A DNA stretch of 33,007 nucleotides from Flavobacteriaceae bacterium (GCA_028277085.1 JANQHL010000038.1:1-33007); one strand, 5' to 3'; numbered from the stretch's first letter, positions 23,802 to 33,007 are shown. Translations and numbers: made by a program. Notes: a model not told the origin generated them from the letters alone.

Positions 23802-26297
23802 ATGAAAAAATTCCTTTTTATTTTTTCGCTATTACTGTCTTTTTCCCTTTTCGCACAAACTAAAGTAGGCGGTATTGTTGTAGACGAATCCGGAGATCCC
23901 ATTGCTTTTGCCAATGTTATTCTGAAGAATTCTTTTGAAGGAACCATCACCAATGATAATGGTCGCTTTTACCTGGAAGCCGAGGAAAGCTACTCCACTT
24001 TGGTAGTTTCGTTTATCGGTTATGATACCCGAGAAATTGAATTGCAGGGCAGTGTTAACTACAATCTGCGCGTGGTGTTAGCAGAATCTGCTGAGCAATT
24101 GCAAGAAGTAATTGTGTACACCGGCAAGCAATCTAAAAAAGATAATCCGGCTATTGACATTCTCCGAAAAATATGGGCCAAAAAACGAGAAAATGGGGTG
24201 CGAAAATTTAAAAGTTACCAATACGACAAGTATGAAAAAGTAGAGTTTGACCTAAATACTATTGATAGTACCTTGATTAAAAGCAGGTTGTTCCGTGGGT
24301 TGGAATTTATGTTTGAAGGCCTGGATACTTCCAAGATTACAGGAAAAACCTATCTCCCGATGTTCTTAAACGAGGTATTTTCCAAGGTTTATGGGGATAA
24401 TCGTATAGCTTTGGAAAAAGAAGATGTACTGGGGAATAAAAGCTCCGGATTTGGTGGTAATCAGGCAATTACAGCTTTTGTGGAAGACCTGTATTCGGAT
24501 TACGATATTTATGAAAACTACCTGAAGTTCTTTGATAAGAGTTTTACCAGTCCCTTATCCAAAACAGGAGTGGACGTGTACAATTACGTGCTTTCAGACA
24601 GCACCTATATCGATAATAAGTGGTGCTATAACATTATTTATTATCCCCGTCGGAAGAATGCACTCACTTTTAAGGGAGATTTTTGGGTGAACGATACCAC
24701 CTTCGCCATTAAAAAAATCAATATGGAGGTGGTCAAGAGCGCCAACATTAACTGGGTAAAGGAAATTTATATTGAGCAGGACTTTGATGTGGTTAATGAT
24801 TCTGTCTTTTTGCTCAAACGGGACTATATGCTTACGGACTTCGCCTTCTCTAAGAAGGAAACCTCCAGGGGGGTGTATGGAAAGCGGACCACAGTATATG
24901 ATAACTACAATTTTAACATTGACCGGCCAGAAGAGTTTTACAAGGCAGCATCCGATCCGTATGATCCCAGGGTGTTCAACCAGGATAGCATATTCTGGAA
25001 AAATGCCCGGTTGGAACGGTTAAGCGAAGACGAAGCCGGGATCTTTAAACTGTTGGATACCCTGAAAACCGTGCCAAAATTTAGAACCTATTACGACATT
25101 GTTAGTGTACTGGGCTCTGGTTATATTGAGATAGACAAATGGAATCTGGATATTGGGGATATCTACAGCACTTTTGGATTTAATGATGCGGAAGGTATTC
25201 GGCTGCGGGGCGGCGCCCGTACGTATTTTGGGCAGAATGATACCTGGCGCCTGGAAGGGTATATGGCCTACGGCTTTGACGACAAGAAATTTAAACATGG
25301 TTTTTCCGGGAAGTTCTTGTTGGATCGAAAAACGCGGCTAATACTCTCCGGAGGAAATAGACGGGATATTGAGCAACTGGGTATAAGTCTTACCAGCACA
25401 ACCGATGTTTTAGGAAGAAGTATAGCGTCCTCTGCTTTGGTCACGGTGGGAAATAATAACCGCTTAAGCAATATCAACCTTTCGGTCCTGGCATTGGAAA
25501 TGGAACCCGTAAAAAACCTGAGATTTCGTTTGGGCGGTTCCTTCCGCACCCTGAGTTCCGCCCTCCCGGATGCATTTAGCCTGGATTATATTGATCCGGA
25601 CGCCCCCAGCGGTATTTCCTCGGAGGTCAAGCAATTTGACCTGAATACGACCATTATTTATACTCCGGGGCGGCGCACCATCGGATATGGAGTAGAACGC
25701 AATACTATAAATGATAATTATAGCACCCTGGTATTGAATTATACTCAGGGATCGGAAGGGTTTTTGGAAAGTGATTTTAACTATCAGCGACTGCAGTTTT
25801 CCTATACCCAACCCTGGCAGCTGGGAGGCTTTGGAAGATTGCGTTCCACCGTAGAATTTGGAAGGACATTTGGGGAAGTTCCGTTGGGTTTATTGAGTGT
25901 AATTCCAGGGAACCAAACGGTTTTTTCATTATACAACACCTTTCCCAATCTTGATTTTTACGAGTTCGTCACGGACACCTATGCTACGCTACATTTAGAA
26001 CACAATTTCAACGGAAGGCTATTTTCGAGAATCCCTTTGCTGCGCAAATGGAATCTCAGAGAAATTGTGGGTGTTCGAGCGGCCTGGGGGTCTATTTCCG
26101 ACGAAAATATTGCCTTGAGCGCCCCCTCAAATATTCCGCTGCAAGCTCCGAACGATGAACCCTATTGGGAATACTCTTTTGGAATTGGCAATATCTTTAA
26201 AATATTTCGGATCGATTTTAACTTTAGGGGGAATTACCTGGACGCGCCAGAAGCCCGGCCTTTTGGCGTAACGGGAACGTTTGGATTTAGCTTTTAA
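23802..26297 (+). CDS. DUF5686 outer-membrane protein with carboxypeptidase-like regulatory domain
   Basis: This 831-residue exported protein has three parts. A signal peptide (MKKFLFIFSLLLSFSLFAQ) is followed by an N-terminal carboxypeptidase-regulatory-like beta-sandwich (KVGGIVVDESGDPIAFANVILKN to FIGYDTREIEL) of the kind found at the front of TonB-dependent receptors. The long remainder matches DUF5686 (EVIVYTGKQSKKDNPAIDILRKIWAKKREN, then DFWVNDTTFAIKKINMEV) and ends in alternating aromatic strands with a terminal FGVTGTFGFSF, so the C-terminal half is probably an outer-membrane barrel. No TonB plug is visible, so it is not a typical SusC-like receptor. Its function is unknown. It is transcribed alone, between the pdhB terminator and ppa. 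Confidence 0.88.
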   Translation: MKKFLFIFSLLLSFSLFAQTKVGGIVVDESGDPIAFANVILKNSFEGTITNDNGRFYLEAEESYSTLVVSFIGYDTREIELQGSVNYNLRVVLAESAEQLQEVIVYTGKQSKKDNPAIDILRKIWAKKRENGVRKFKSYQYDKYEKVEFDLNTIDSTLIKSRLFRGLEFMFEGLDTSKITGKTYLPMFLNEVFSKVYGDNRIALEKEDVLGNKSSGFGGNQAITAFVEDLYSDYDIYENYLKFFDKSFTSPLSKTGVDVYNYVLSDSTYIDNKWCYNIIYYPRRKNALTFKGDFWVNDTTFAIKKINMEVVKSANINWVKEIYIEQDFDVVNDSVFLLKRDYMLTDFAFSKKETSRGVYGKRTTVYDNYNFNIDRPEEFYKAASDPYDPRVFNQDSIFWKNARLERLSEDEAGIFKLLDTLKTVPKFRTYYDIVSVLGSGYIEIDKWNLDIGDIYSTFGFNDAEGIRLRGGARTYFGQNDTWRLEGYMAYGFDDKKFKHGFSGKFLLDRKTRLILSGGNRRDIEQLGISLTSTTDVLGRSIASSALVTVGNNNRLSNINLSVLALEMEPVKNLRFRLGGSFRTLSSALPDAFSLDYIDPDAPSGISSEVKQFDLNTTIIYTPGRRTIGYGVERNTINDNYSTLVLNYTQGSEGFLESDFNYQRLQFSYTQPWQLGGFGRLRSTVEFGRTFGEVPLGLLSVIPGNQTVFSLYNTFPNLDFYEFVTDTYATLHLEHNFNGRLFSRIPLLRKWNLREIVGVRAAWGSISDENIALSAPSNIPLQAPNDEPYWEYSFGIGNIFKIFRIDFNFRGNYLDAPEARPFGVTGTFGFSF

Positions 26298-26414
26298 TTT
26301 GGCTTGGTCGTTTTGGTCACCAGGCTACGGCATTTGCTATTGAAATAAACTCGGACTGGCAATACCCCTGCACTGTTATCGTTCCTTTACCTTTTTGTAA
26401 CTTAAACCTCAATT

Positions 26415-26942
26415 ATGGCCAAAAAAGAAGAAATAACTTTTGACGTACTCATCGAAATTCCGAAGGGTAGTCGCAACAAATACGAATACGATTTTACCCT
26501 ACACAAAATCCGATTTGACACGACCTTGTTTTCCTCCATGATGTATCCCGGAGATTACGGCTTTATCCCGGAAACCCTGGCACTGGATCAGGATCCATTG
26601 GATGTATTGGTGTTGGGAACGGAACCCACTTTTCCCATGGTGGTTATGGAAGTAAAACCTATCGGTGTCTTTCATATGACCGATGAAAAAGGGCCCGATG
26701 AGAAAATAATTTGTGTTCCTGTTAGTGATCCTATCTGGAGTAAAAAAAATGATATAGCAGACCTTAATCCGCATCGATTGAAAGAGATTGAACACTTTTT
26801 TCAAGTCTACAAGGATCTGGAGGAAAAGAAAGTGGATACTGGGGGTTGGAGCGGCGCTGATGCGGCTAAAGAGATCTATCATAAATGCGTTACCCGGTAC
26901 GCTGAAAGTGATCATAAAACCAAGCGAGCTTTTATGATTTAA
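26415..26942 (+). CDS. ppa: Soluble inorganic pyrophosphatase (family I)
   Basis: This cytoplasmic Mg2+-dependent enzyme hydrolyses pyrophosphate to phosphate. At 175 residues it is full length. Motifs are IEIPKGSRNKYEYD, MYPGDYGFIPETLALDQDPLDVLVL (the metal-binding DxDPxD-type cluster), VKPIGVFHMTDEKGPDEKIICVPVSDP, and a C-terminal KKVDTGGWSGADAAKEIY. A terminator separates it from the membrane pyrophosphatase gene immediately downstream, so the cell carries both a heat-releasing and an energy-conserving pyrophosphatase side by side. Confidence 0.96.
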   Translation: MAKKEEITFDVLIEIPKGSRNKYEYDFTLHKIRFDTTLFSSMMYPGDYGFIPETLALDQDPLDVLVLGTEPTFPMVVMEVKPIGVFHMTDEKGPDEKIICVPVSDPIWSKKNDIADLNPHRLKEIEHFFQVYKDLEEKKVDTGGWSGADAAKEIYHKCVTRYAESDHKTKRAFMI

Positions 26943-26960
26943 TGACTTTAAAATGAACTG

Positions 26961-26997
26961 AAAAAGCCTGTTTTTCTCATTGAAACGGGCTTTTTTT
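26961..26997 (+). terminator. Rho-independent terminator after ppa
   Basis: A GCCTGTTT/AAACGGGC stem (26966-26973 with 26983-26990, one G-T pair) is extended by A/T pairs and followed by seven T residues. Confidence 0.88.
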
Positions 26998-27014
26998 ATT
27001 CATAGGTATTTTAC

Positions 27015-27022
27015 TACATTTG
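27015..27022 (+). promoter_or_regulatory. -7 promoter element of hppA
   Basis: TACATTTG matches TAnnTTTG, about 50 bp before the hppA ATG and just beyond the ppa terminator. It implies separate transcription of the two pyrophosphatase genes. No good -33 box is seen. Confidence 0.5.
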
Positions 27023-27071
27023 CAGCCATTAAAAATTCTTAAGAAAAACCTAATAAATTAACGAATCAACT

Positions 27072-29474
27072 ATGGAGCTAATCGTAACGTTTTTGCCCGC
27101 TTTTGGTGTGTTGGGCCTATTGTATGTGCTGGTGAAGAACATGTGGGTGTCCAAGCAGGAGGTAGGAGAGGAGAAAATGGCAAACATTGCCAGGAATATT
27201 GCGGATGGGGCAATGTCTTTCTTAAAAGCAGAATATAAAATACTTGCAGTTTTTGTGCTTGCGGTTGCCGTGCTACTTTTCTTTAAAGGACAAAACGAAG
27301 AAGGCTCTAATGGAATGGTGGCCGTGTCCTTTATTGTTGGGGCTATTTGTTCTGCACTGGCAGGATTTATCGGTATGCGTGTTGCTACCAAAGCCAATGT
27401 ACGAACTACCCAAGCCGCACGAACTTCCTTGAGCAAAGCCCTTGAAGTGGCTTTTGCAGGGGGGTCTGTAATGGGACTGGGCGTTGTTGGTTTGGGTGTA
27501 TTGGGCTTGAGTGGACTCTTTATGATTTACAGTGGTCAGGGTTGGGCGCTGACGGAGGTATTAAATGTACTTTCCGGATTCTCGTTAGGAGCATCCTCTA
27601 TAGCACTTTTTGCGCGTGTAGGTGGTGGTATTTACACCAAAGCAGCAGATGTTGGAGCCGATTTGGTAGGAAAAGTGGAGGCCGGTATTCCGGAAGACCA
27701 CCCATTGAACCCTGCTACAATTGCCGATAACGTGGGCGATAACGTGGGTGACGTTGCCGGAATGGGAGCGGACCTTTTTGAATCCTATGTAGGATCTATT
27801 ATCGGAACTATGGTACTGGGCGCCATTTTTGCGGCTAACCCAGCTTTTGCAGAGTCCTTTGATGGTTTGGGAGCCGTATATTTACCTCTTGCCTTAGCAG
27901 CTGTAGGGATTATTATGTCCATTATTGGAACCTTTTTTGTTCGAGTAAAAGATGGTGGAAATCCGCAAACAGCGTTAAATATTGGTGAGTTTGGTTCTGC
28001 CGGATTGATGTTGGTAGCGTCTTATTTTCTGATCACCGGGATGCTTCCGGATACCTGGGTAGATGGCGGAAAAGAATTTACTTCTATGGGCGTTTTTTGG
28101 GCCACTATTGCCGGTCTTGTTGCCGGTTTAGCGGTTGGTAAAGTAACAGAATACTACACAGGTACGGGAACTAAGCCGGTAAATTCTATTGTACGTCAAT
28201 CGGAAACAGGTTCCGCAACAAATATTATTGCCGGTCTTGGCGTGGGGATGATGTCTACCATGATCCCTATTATTTTGATTGCAGCGGCCATCATGGTTTC
28301 ACATCATTTTGCGGGGCTTTACGGTATTGCGATTGCTGCTGTAGGAATGCTGGCCAATACAGGGATTCAATTGGCGGTTGATGCCTACGGTCCTATTTCA
28401 GACAATGCAGGAGGTATTGCCGAGATGGCGGAATTACCTGGGGAAGTTCGTGAGCGAACCGATAAATTGGATGCTGTTGGAAATACCACGGCTGCCATCG
28501 GAAAAGGATTTGCAATTGCCTCTGCTGCCTTAACCGCTTTGGCTTTGTTTGCGGCTTATATGAAGACTGCCGGAGTTACCTCTATTGACGTTTCTCAGCC
28601 AAAAATCATGGCGGGCTTGTTGATTGGTGGGATGTTACCGTTTGTTTTCTCGGCTTTATCCATGAATGCCGTGGGTCGTGCAGCGATGTCCATGATTGAA
28701 GAAGTACGGAGACAATTCCGGGATATCCCGCAGTTAAAAGCGGCATTGGAAGTAATGCGGAAACACGATTCTGATCTTTCCCAGGCAAGTGAAGCGGACC
28801 TAAAGATTTTTGAGGCTGCCGATGGTCTTGCGGAATACGATAAGTGTGTTGAAATTTCAACTAGGGCCTCTATCAAGGAAATGGTATTGCCTGGTTTGTT
28901 GGCCATTGCGGTTCCGGTGGCTGTTGGTTTCATTGGAGGTGCGAATATGTTGGGCGGACTACTTGCCGGAGTAACCACTGCCGGGGTATTGATGGCCATC
29001 TTCCAATCCAATGCCGGTGGTGCCTGGGATAACGCTAAAAAGACGATAGAAGGTGAAGGCCGCAAAGGTTCCGATGCCCATAAGGCGGCAGTAGTTGGAG
29101 ATACTGTGGGAGACCCCTTTAAAGATACTTCGGGACCTTCTTTGAATATCTTGTTGAAATTAATGAGTGTTGTTGCATTGGTCATTGCTCCCAGCTTGGT
29201 AAGCTTAGCGCCGGCTGATGAAGTAAGCCTGGTTAAAGCGGATGGTACAAAAATTTCCATTACCACAGAAGGTATGAAAGCTTCCCAGGAGGTAGAAAAG
29301 CAGATCCGCGTGGAGATGAGCAATACCGAAGACGGCAAGTTTAAAGCCGTTGTGACAACTTCCTCCGAAGTGAATGGAGAAACAACGGAGGAGGTAAAAG
29401 AGTTTGTTGGCTCTACCAAAGAAGAGGTAGAAGCCCAGGTGGAAGGGTATAAAAAAGAAATCAAAATTGAATAG
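27072..29474 (+). CDS. hppA: Membrane-bound ion-translocating pyrophosphatase
   Basis: This integral inner-membrane enzyme couples pyrophosphate hydrolysis to H+ and/or Na+ export. It has about 16 membrane helices. The catalytic loop [56 protein letters not shown] is intact, as are [15 protein letters not shown] and [22 protein letters not shown]. Ala474 in [10 protein letters not shown] occupies the place that is Lys in K+-independent enzymes, so it should be K+-dependent. Whether it pumps Na+, H+ or both I cannot decide. The last about 86 residues, after the final helix ([10 protein letters not shown]), form a charged, strand-rich extension ([24 protein letters not shown] ... YKKEIKIE) that most family members lack. 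It is preceded by its own -7 box and closed by a terminator. Confidence 0.95.
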   Translation: MELIVTFLPAFGVLGLLYVLVKNMWVSKQEVGEEKMANIARNIADGAMSFLKAEYKILAVFVLAVAVLLFFKGQNEEGSNGMVAVSFIVGAICSALAGFIGMRVATKANVRTTQAARTSLSKALEVAFAGGSVMGLGVVGLGVLGLSGLFMIYSGQGWALTEVLNVLSGFSLGASSIALFARVGGGIYTKAADVGADLVGKVEAGIPEDHPLNPATIADNVGDNVGDVAGMGADLFESYVGSIIGTMVLGAIFAANPAFAESFDGLGAVYLPLALAAVGIIMSIIGTFFVRVKDGGNPQTALNIGEFGSAGLMLVASYFLITGMLPDTWVDGGKEFTSMGVFWATIAGLVAGLAVGKVTEYYTGTGTKPVNSIVRQSETGSATNIIAGLGVGMMSTMIPIILIAAAIMVSHHFAGLYGIAIAAVGMLANTGIQLAVDAYGPISDNAGGIAEMAELPGEVRERTDKLDAVGNTTAAIGKGFAIASAALTALALFAAYMKTAGVTSIDVSQPKIMAGLLIGGMLPFVFSALSMNAVGRAAMSMIEEVRRQFRDIPQLKAALEVMRKHDSDLSQASEADLKIFEAADGLAEYDKCVEISTRASIKEMVLPGLLAIAVPVAVGFIGGANMLGGLLAGVTTAGVLMAIFQSNAGGAWDNAKKTIEGEGRKGSDAHKAAVVGDTVGDPFKDTSGPSLNILLKLMSVVALVIAPSLVSLAPADEVSLVKADGTKISITTEGMKASQEVEKQIRVEMSNTEDGKFKAVVTTSSEVNGETTEEVKEFVGSTKEEVEAQVEGYKKEIKIE

Positions 29475-29500
29475 ATAGCTAATTTCAAATGATTGCAGTT

Positions 29501-29531
29501 AAAAAACCACGCTGAAAGGCGTGGTTTTTTT
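29501..29531. terminator. Bidirectional terminator between hppA and tonB
   Basis: AACCACGC/GCGTGGTT stem (29505-29512 with 29519-29526) with a 6-nt loop, flanked by A-run and T-run on the two sides. It can end both the hppA transcript and the convergent tonB transcript. Confidence 0.88.
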
Positions 29532-29555
29532 GTTACTGTTGGCTCACATCGTAAA

Positions 29556-30257
29556 CTACTGCAATACAAAATTGATAGGGATTGAAAAGGGGACTTTGAC
29601 AGGGGTTCCCCTTTGTTTACCAGGTTTCATTTTGGGTAATTTTTTTATGATCCTTGATGCCTCGTCTTCCAGTAATTTATGCGGCCCACGCATTTGAATA
29701 TTACCAATACTACCGTCTTTTTGGATAGTAAATTTTATATGTACTTTACCCTTAATACCAAGGTCAATGGCGGTTTCCGGGTAGTTGAAGTTTTTCCAGA
29801 TATGCTTTTGCATCATTTCTTGAAAACAAGAGTACTTGTCTGTGGCGTCTTCACAGCCAGGAAAAATTGGTTTTTCCTCTACGTTGACAAAAATTATTTC
29901 TCCATCAACAGGTGGTTCTTCAAAAACTACACTTTCCAGTGGGGTAATTTCTGTAGTTTGATCAACTTCGGGTATATCAATTATGGATTCCGGTTCATCC
30001 GAAATATCAGGAAGGATTTCAATGATTGGAGGAGCTACTTTTGGTTTTGGGGGCTCAGGGGGTTTAATAAACGGAATCTCTTCGTTAGGGAGAAAATCGG
30101 GTTTATCCAATTTGGCAACTTCCCAAACTGGGATTTTGTGGAAGGTTTTCCATTCCAACGCAACATAGGTCAGTGCTAAAACCAAACATAGTGCTAAGAC
30201 AAAATAAAGGTTGGATTCTTTTTCAATCTGTACTTTTTCATTCTTTTTTGCTTCCAT
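29556..30257 (-). CDS. tonB: Energy transducer TonB
   Basis: TonB passes proton-motive force from the ExbBD motor to outer-membrane receptors. It has 233 residues: a cytoplasmic N-terminus, one membrane helix at about 17-35 ([20 protein letters not shown]), and a Pro/Glu-rich periplasmic spacer ([21 protein letters not shown]). The TonB C-terminal domain begins with the flavobacterial [11 protein letters not shown]...[11 protein letters not shown] and continues [64 protein letters not shown]. No exbB or exbD genes adjoin. Bacteroidota usually have several TonB paralogues, so its partner receptors are unknown. Confidence 0.92.
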   Translation of the reverse strand: MEAKKNEKVQIEKESNLYFVLALCLVLALTYVALEWKTFHKIPVWEVAKLDKPDFLPNEEIPFIKPPEPPKPKVAPPIIEILPDISDEPESIIDIPEVDQTTEITPLESVVFEEPPVDGEIIFVNVEEKPIFPGCEDATDKYSCFQEMMQKHIWKNFNYPETAIDLGIKGKVHIKFTIQKDGSIGNIQMRGPHKLLEDEASRIIKKLPKMKPGKQRGTPVKVPFSIPINFVLQ

Positions 30258-30425
30258 GATTTCAATTTTTCAGTTCGTATCCTGAAAGTATCTGATAATC
30301 ACAGTTTTTGAAAGTGAGAATGAGGGAAGAGGGTATCCGGGTGAGTGAAGTTTAGTTTTTTAAACAACAGGCGATAAATACTTCTTGTATCTACATTCTA
30401 ATAGCATAGCGGTGTAATGGCTAAG

Positions 30426-31040
30426 TCAAAACAACCCATGGATCTCCGCATCTATATTTTGGATCACTTGTCCCAGATCTTCGGGTTCGTCCACAAAGTT
30501 CACCTTGTCTACATTTACGATCAGGAGTTTTCCTTTTTCATACGTATTGACCCAGGCTTCGTAGCGTTCATTCAATCGGCTTAAGTAGTCGATGGAGATA
30601 CTACTTTCGTATTCGCGCCCCCTGTTATGGATCTGTTCCACTAGATTAGGGATGGAACTGCGTAAATAGATCAAAAGGTCAGGGGGTTGTACCAAACTTT
30701 CCATTAAATCGAATAAACTTCGGTAATTCTCAAAATCCCTGTTGGTCATCAATCCCATGGCATGAAGGTTGGGTGCAAAAATGTGGGCATCCTCATAGAT
30801 GGTCCGGTCCTGGATTACATTTTTTCCACTTTCCCGAATTTTTAAGATCTGCCGGTAACGGCTGTTTAGGAAATAGATTTGCAGATTAAAGCTCCAACGT
30901 TCCATCTGGGTATAAAAATCATCCAAGTACGGATTGTCTACCACGTCTTCAAAATGTGCTTCCCATTTGTAATGTTTTGAAAGTAAGGTGGTTAAAGTGG
31001 TCTTGCCAGCTCCAATATTTCCCGCTACCGCAATGTGCAT
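30426..31040 (-). CDS. Deoxynucleoside kinase
   Basis: This salvage kinase phosphorylates deoxynucleosides (deoxyadenosine/deoxycytidine type) with ATP. It has 204 residues: N-terminal P-loop GNIGAGKTTL, the FEDVVDNPYLDDFY segment with catalytic acid, MERWSFNLQIYFLNSRYRQ, and the DRTIYEDAHIFA motif. The LID-like stretch is RGREYESSISIDYLSRLNERYEAW. It complements the nucleoside transporter and ThyA elsewhere in the window. It diverges from metK, and the 294-bp gap between them holds the metK promoter and riboswitch. Exact base preference cannot be read from sequence. Confidence 0.92.
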   Translation of the reverse strand: MHIAVAGNIGAGKTTLTTLLSKHYKWEAHFEDVVDNPYLDDFYTQMERWSFNLQIYFLNSRYRQILKIRESGKNVIQDRTIYEDAHIFAPNLHAMGLMTNRDFENYRSLFDLMESLVQPPDLLIYLRSSIPNLVEQIHNRGREYESSISIDYLSRLNERYEAWVNTYEKGKLLIVNVDKVNFVDEPEDLGQVIQNIDAEIHGLF

Positions 31041-31158
31041 AGTCTGATGTGTTTGTGGATAATTGCTTAAAAGACGGAGCTTGCAATATACAACGAATAA
31101 TAGTTTTTGGGAAAGATTGCGCTGATTTCCATGCCTGCTTTTAATAAAAAAACTTAGG

Positions 31159-31189
31159 TTTTGAAATGCTTGTCAAATTGCTACCTTTG
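31159..31189 (+). promoter_or_regulatory. metK promoter (Bacteroidota type)
   Basis: A -33 box TTTTG (31159-31163), an 18-nt spacer, and a -7 box TACCTTTG (31182-31189) match the Bacteroidota primary-sigma consensus. Transcription should start near 31195, just before the riboswitch stem. Confidence 0.75.
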
Positions 31190-31200
31190 CGCCTCATTAA

Positions 31201-31250
31201 TGAGGAAAGATTTGACTGATTGCAACCTCGGTAAAAATGCTAAAGCAGTT
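31201..31250 (+). promoter_or_regulatory. SAM-II riboswitch upstream of metK
   Basis: This is an H-type pseudoknot with the SAM-II core. P1: GAGG (31202-31205) with CCTC (31226-31229). The loop contains GATTTG and ATTGCAA. P2: ACTG (31215-31218) with CAGT (31246-31249), and TTGC (31220-31223) with GCTAA (31239-31243), leaving a bulged T at 31241 where SAM-II contacts its ligand. GATTTG and the A-rich strand 31232-31237 can form the SAM-II triplex. In known SAM-II RNAs the ligand stabilises the pseudoknot and lowers expression. Here the aptamer ends 85 nt before the metK ATG, further than in alphaproteobacteria. TGCTAAAG (31238-31245) is complementary to 31296-31303, a possible switching strand. 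Confidence 0.82.
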
Positions 31251-31334
31251 TAAGCCAAATTATGTTTGGGCGGACTCCTTTAAAGAGAAAGACTTCTTTA
31301 GCAGCAATCATCAAGCTTTCATAAAAAAGATTAA

Positions 31335-32588
31335 ATGCCATATTTATTCACATCGGAGTCAGTTAGTGAAGGACATCCGGACAAAATTGCAGATCAGATT
31401 AGCGATGCGCTTCTTGATAATTTTTTAGCTTTTGACTCGGAAAGCAAAGTAGCCTGCGAAACCCTGGTTACCACAGGACAAGTGGTTCTAGCCGGAGAGG
31501 TAAAAAGTGGTACCTACCTAGATGTACAAAACATTGCCCGGGATGTTATTAATAAAATTGGATACACTAAGGGAGAATACCAATTTAGCGGAGACTCCTG
31601 CGGGGTGATATCTTTAATACACGAACAATCCCAGGATATTAACCAGGGAGTAGATCGGGCTTCTAAAGAGGAGCAAGGTGCCGGGGACCAGGGAATGATG
31701 TTTGGCTATGCCACAAAAGAAACCGAAAACTATATGCCTCTGGCATTGGATATCTCTCACAAGATATTGGAAACCCTTGCAGAGTTACGAAGAGCTGGAG
31801 ACAGCATTCCCTATTTACGTCCTGATGCCAAAGCTCAGGTCACCATAGAATACTCCGATGAAAATGTTCCGCAACGCATAGATACTATTGTAGTTTCTAC
31901 CCAACACGATCCTTTTGATACCGATGAAGTGATGTTGGCCCGGATAAAAAGAGATATTGTAGAGTTGGTCATCCCTAAAGTAAAAGAGCAACTCTCAAAA
32001 GAGATTCAGGCCTTGTTTACCGATAGCATTACCTACCACATAAACCCTACTGGGAAATTTGTGATTGGTGGACCTCATGGGGACGCTGGCTTGACTGGCC
32101 GAAAAATAATCGTAGATACCTATGGCGGTAAAGGAGCACATGGTGGTGGTGCATTTAGTGGCAAAGATCCCAGTAAAGTGGATCGAAGCGCTGCCTATGC
32201 GGCAAGGCACGCTGCTAAGAATTTGGTGGCTGCTGGAGTAGGCGACGAGATATTAGTGCAGGTAAGCTATGCCATTGGGGTAGTGGAACCTACTTCCGTT
32301 TTTGTAGATACTTTTGGAACCGCTAAAGTGGACCTTACCGATGGGGAGATCGCAGAGAAAGTAAGTCAAATATTTGATTTCAAACCCTTTAGTATCGAAC
32401 AACGACTACAGCTGCGAAATCCGATTTATTCTGAAACGGCGGCCTATGGCCACTTTGGAAAAGCACCTCGTAGTGTAAAAAAAGTTTTTGAGTCGCCCTA
32501 CAACGGTAAGATAGAAAAACAAGTAGAGCTGTTTACCTGGGAAAAATTGGATAGTGTTGAGGCAGTGAAGGCCGCTTTCGGTCTTTAG
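31335..32588 (+). CDS. metK: S-adenosylmethionine synthetase
   Basis: MetK makes S-adenosylmethionine from methionine and ATP. At 417 residues it is full length for Bacteroidota. Motifs are [31 protein letters not shown], the ATP-binding [15 protein letters not shown], the P-loop-like [21 protein letters not shown], and [35 protein letters not shown]. The ATG at 31335 begins the conserved N-terminus. It stands behind a consensus promoter and a SAM-II riboswitch, so its expression should fall as its product accumulates. EgtD in this window is one consumer of the product. Confidence 0.97.
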   Translation: MPYLFTSESVSEGHPDKIADQISDALLDNFLAFDSESKVACETLVTTGQVVLAGEVKSGTYLDVQNIARDVINKIGYTKGEYQFSGDSCGVISLIHEQSQDINQGVDRASKEEQGAGDQGMMFGYATKETENYMPLALDISHKILETLAELRRAGDSIPYLRPDAKAQVTIEYSDENVPQRIDTIVVSTQHDPFDTDEVMLARIKRDIVELVIPKVKEQLSKEIQALFTDSITYHINPTGKFVIGGPHGDAGLTGRKIIVDTYGGKGAHGGGAFSGKDPSKVDRSAAYAARHAAKNLVAAGVGDEILVQVSYAIGVVEPTSVFVDTFGTAKVDLTDGEIAEKVSQIFDFKPFSIEQRLQLRNPIYSETAAYGHFGKAPRSVKKVFESPYNGKIEKQVELFTWEKLDSVEAVKAAFGL

Positions 32589-32651
32589 ACCTTTCTGCCA
32601 AAGCGGAACCAAATTCTTCGTAGTTTTAGGATTGCTAAAATCAAGAAAACA

Positions 32652-33007
32652 ATGAAACTATTCCGTGTATTTCTCATTTCCCTTTGTTTTGCTACAGTAT
32701 TTTATGCGTGCAAGAAAGAGGTAGCAAAAGCAGAGGAGAATTATGTGGCGGAACACTATACCAAAGCGGAGGTTGACATTAGCATGCGCGATGGGGTAAA
32801 ATTGCATACCACCATTTATGCTCCAAAGGATACCTCAAAGGAGTATCCTATAATAATGCAACGAACACCCTACAGCACCAGGTCCTATGGTGAAGGACAA
32901 TTCAGGAAACAAATAAGCCCGAACATCAATATGATGAAGGAAGGCTATATTGTCGTGTATCAGGATGTTCGTGGCAGATGGATGAGTGAAGGGCATTATG
33001 AAAATAT
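32652..33007 (+). CDS. CocE/NonD-family hydrolase lipoprotein, 3'-truncated by the window edge
   Basis: The frame opens at the ATG at 32652 (MKLFRVFLISLCFATVFYAC) and stays open to the end of the window, 118 codons. The N-terminus is a lipoprotein signal with Cys20 after FYA. The mature part (YTKAEVDISMRDGVKLHTTIYAPKDTSKEYPIIMQRTPYSTRSYG ... EGYIVVYQDVRGRWMSEGHYEN) is the start of an X-Pro dipeptidyl-peptidase (S15)/CocE alpha-beta hydrolase, a family of peptidases and acyl-ester or acylase enzymes. The catalytic Ser, Asp and His lie beyond the window. It follows metK by 63 bp and may be read from the same transcript. Confidence 0.88.
   Translation, partial: MKLFRVFLISLCFATVFYACKKEVAKAEENYVAEHYTKAEVDISMRDGVKLHTTIYAPKDTSKEYPIIMQRTPYSTRSYGEGQFRKQISPNINMMKEGYIVVYQDVRGRWMSEGHYEN

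Noticed and set aside
28595-29569. A 324-codon open frame on the minus strand opposite hppA
   Set aside because: It is Ser/Thr/Pro-rich low-complexity antisense of a conserved membrane protein with no recognisable domain; the plus-strand gene explains the sequence.
31237-31428. Open frame starting within the riboswitch and running into metK
   Set aside because: It starts at the ATG-like bases of the SAM-II core and overlaps the conserved metK N-terminus in another frame; its protein has no family features. A short regulatory leader peptide is not excluded but nothing supports it.

Overview
The window is chromosomal DNA from a marine-type member of the Flavobacteriia (Bacteroidota). The evidence is the gene content: BamA followed by two OmpH/Skp genes, a 2TM-domain protein, a DUF5686 outer-membrane protein, a bifunctional nuclease with a UVR tail, a flavobacterial TonB, and a membrane pyrophosphatase. 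Several genes also have Bacteroidota promoter elements of the TAnnTTTG type. Most of the window is housekeeping. The accessory material lies mainly between about 15.4 and 18.6 kb.

Layout. 1-4.5 kb (+): the 3' part of bamA, two periplasmic chaperone genes, a terminator and murI. 4.5-7.0 kb: folA and a 2TM protein (-), then a divergent class-V PLP enzyme and a small CBM48 protein (+). 7.0-11.7 kb (-): a compact run of response regulator, histidine kinase, egtB, egtD and DUF427, read as a possible two-component-linked ergothioneine operon. 11.9-13.4 kb (+): a lipoprotein made of four repeats of about 110 residues, with a strong terminator. 13.4-15.4 kb (-): an aldo/keto reductase and an AraC-type regulator. 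15.5-17.1 kb (-): an AT-rich accessory patch with a small membrane protein, a bulged inverted repeat resembling an integron attC site, and a Shedu-type (DUF4263) anti-phage nuclease. 17.2-20.6 kb (-): bifunctional nuclease, nucleoside transporter and thyA, interrupted by a four-helix-bundle (S23/IVP) gene bracketed by inverted copies of a purine-rich repeat. 20.7-22.5 kb (-): etfB-etfA. 22.7-29.5 kb (+): pyruvate dehydrogenase E1-beta, a DUF5686 protein, soluble pyrophosphatase and membrane pyrophosphatase, with hairpin terminators after three of the four. 29.6-31.0 kb (-): tonB and a deoxynucleoside kinase. 31.1-33.0 kb (+): metK behind a recognisable SAM-II riboswitch, then the start of a CocE/NonD hydrolase lipoprotein.

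How the genes work together. bamA and the two ompH genes form an outer-membrane protein assembly set. murI serves peptidoglycan synthesis. folA, thyA, the nucleoside transporter and the deoxynucleoside kinase all serve thymidylate and deoxynucleotide supply. etfAB and pdhB sit back to back over a perfect 26-nt palindrome, which suggests shared control of carbon and acyl-CoA oxidation. ppa and hppA dispose of pyrophosphate. EgtD needs S-adenosylmethionine, which MetK makes under apparent SAM-II control.

The most noteworthy items are the SAM-II riboswitch with a possible anti-aptamer strand, the Shedu gene beside the attC-like element, the repeat-bracketed four-helix gene, the two-component/ergothioneine/DUF427 run, and the etfB-pdhB palindrome. 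I see no rRNA, tRNA, CRISPR array or transposase.
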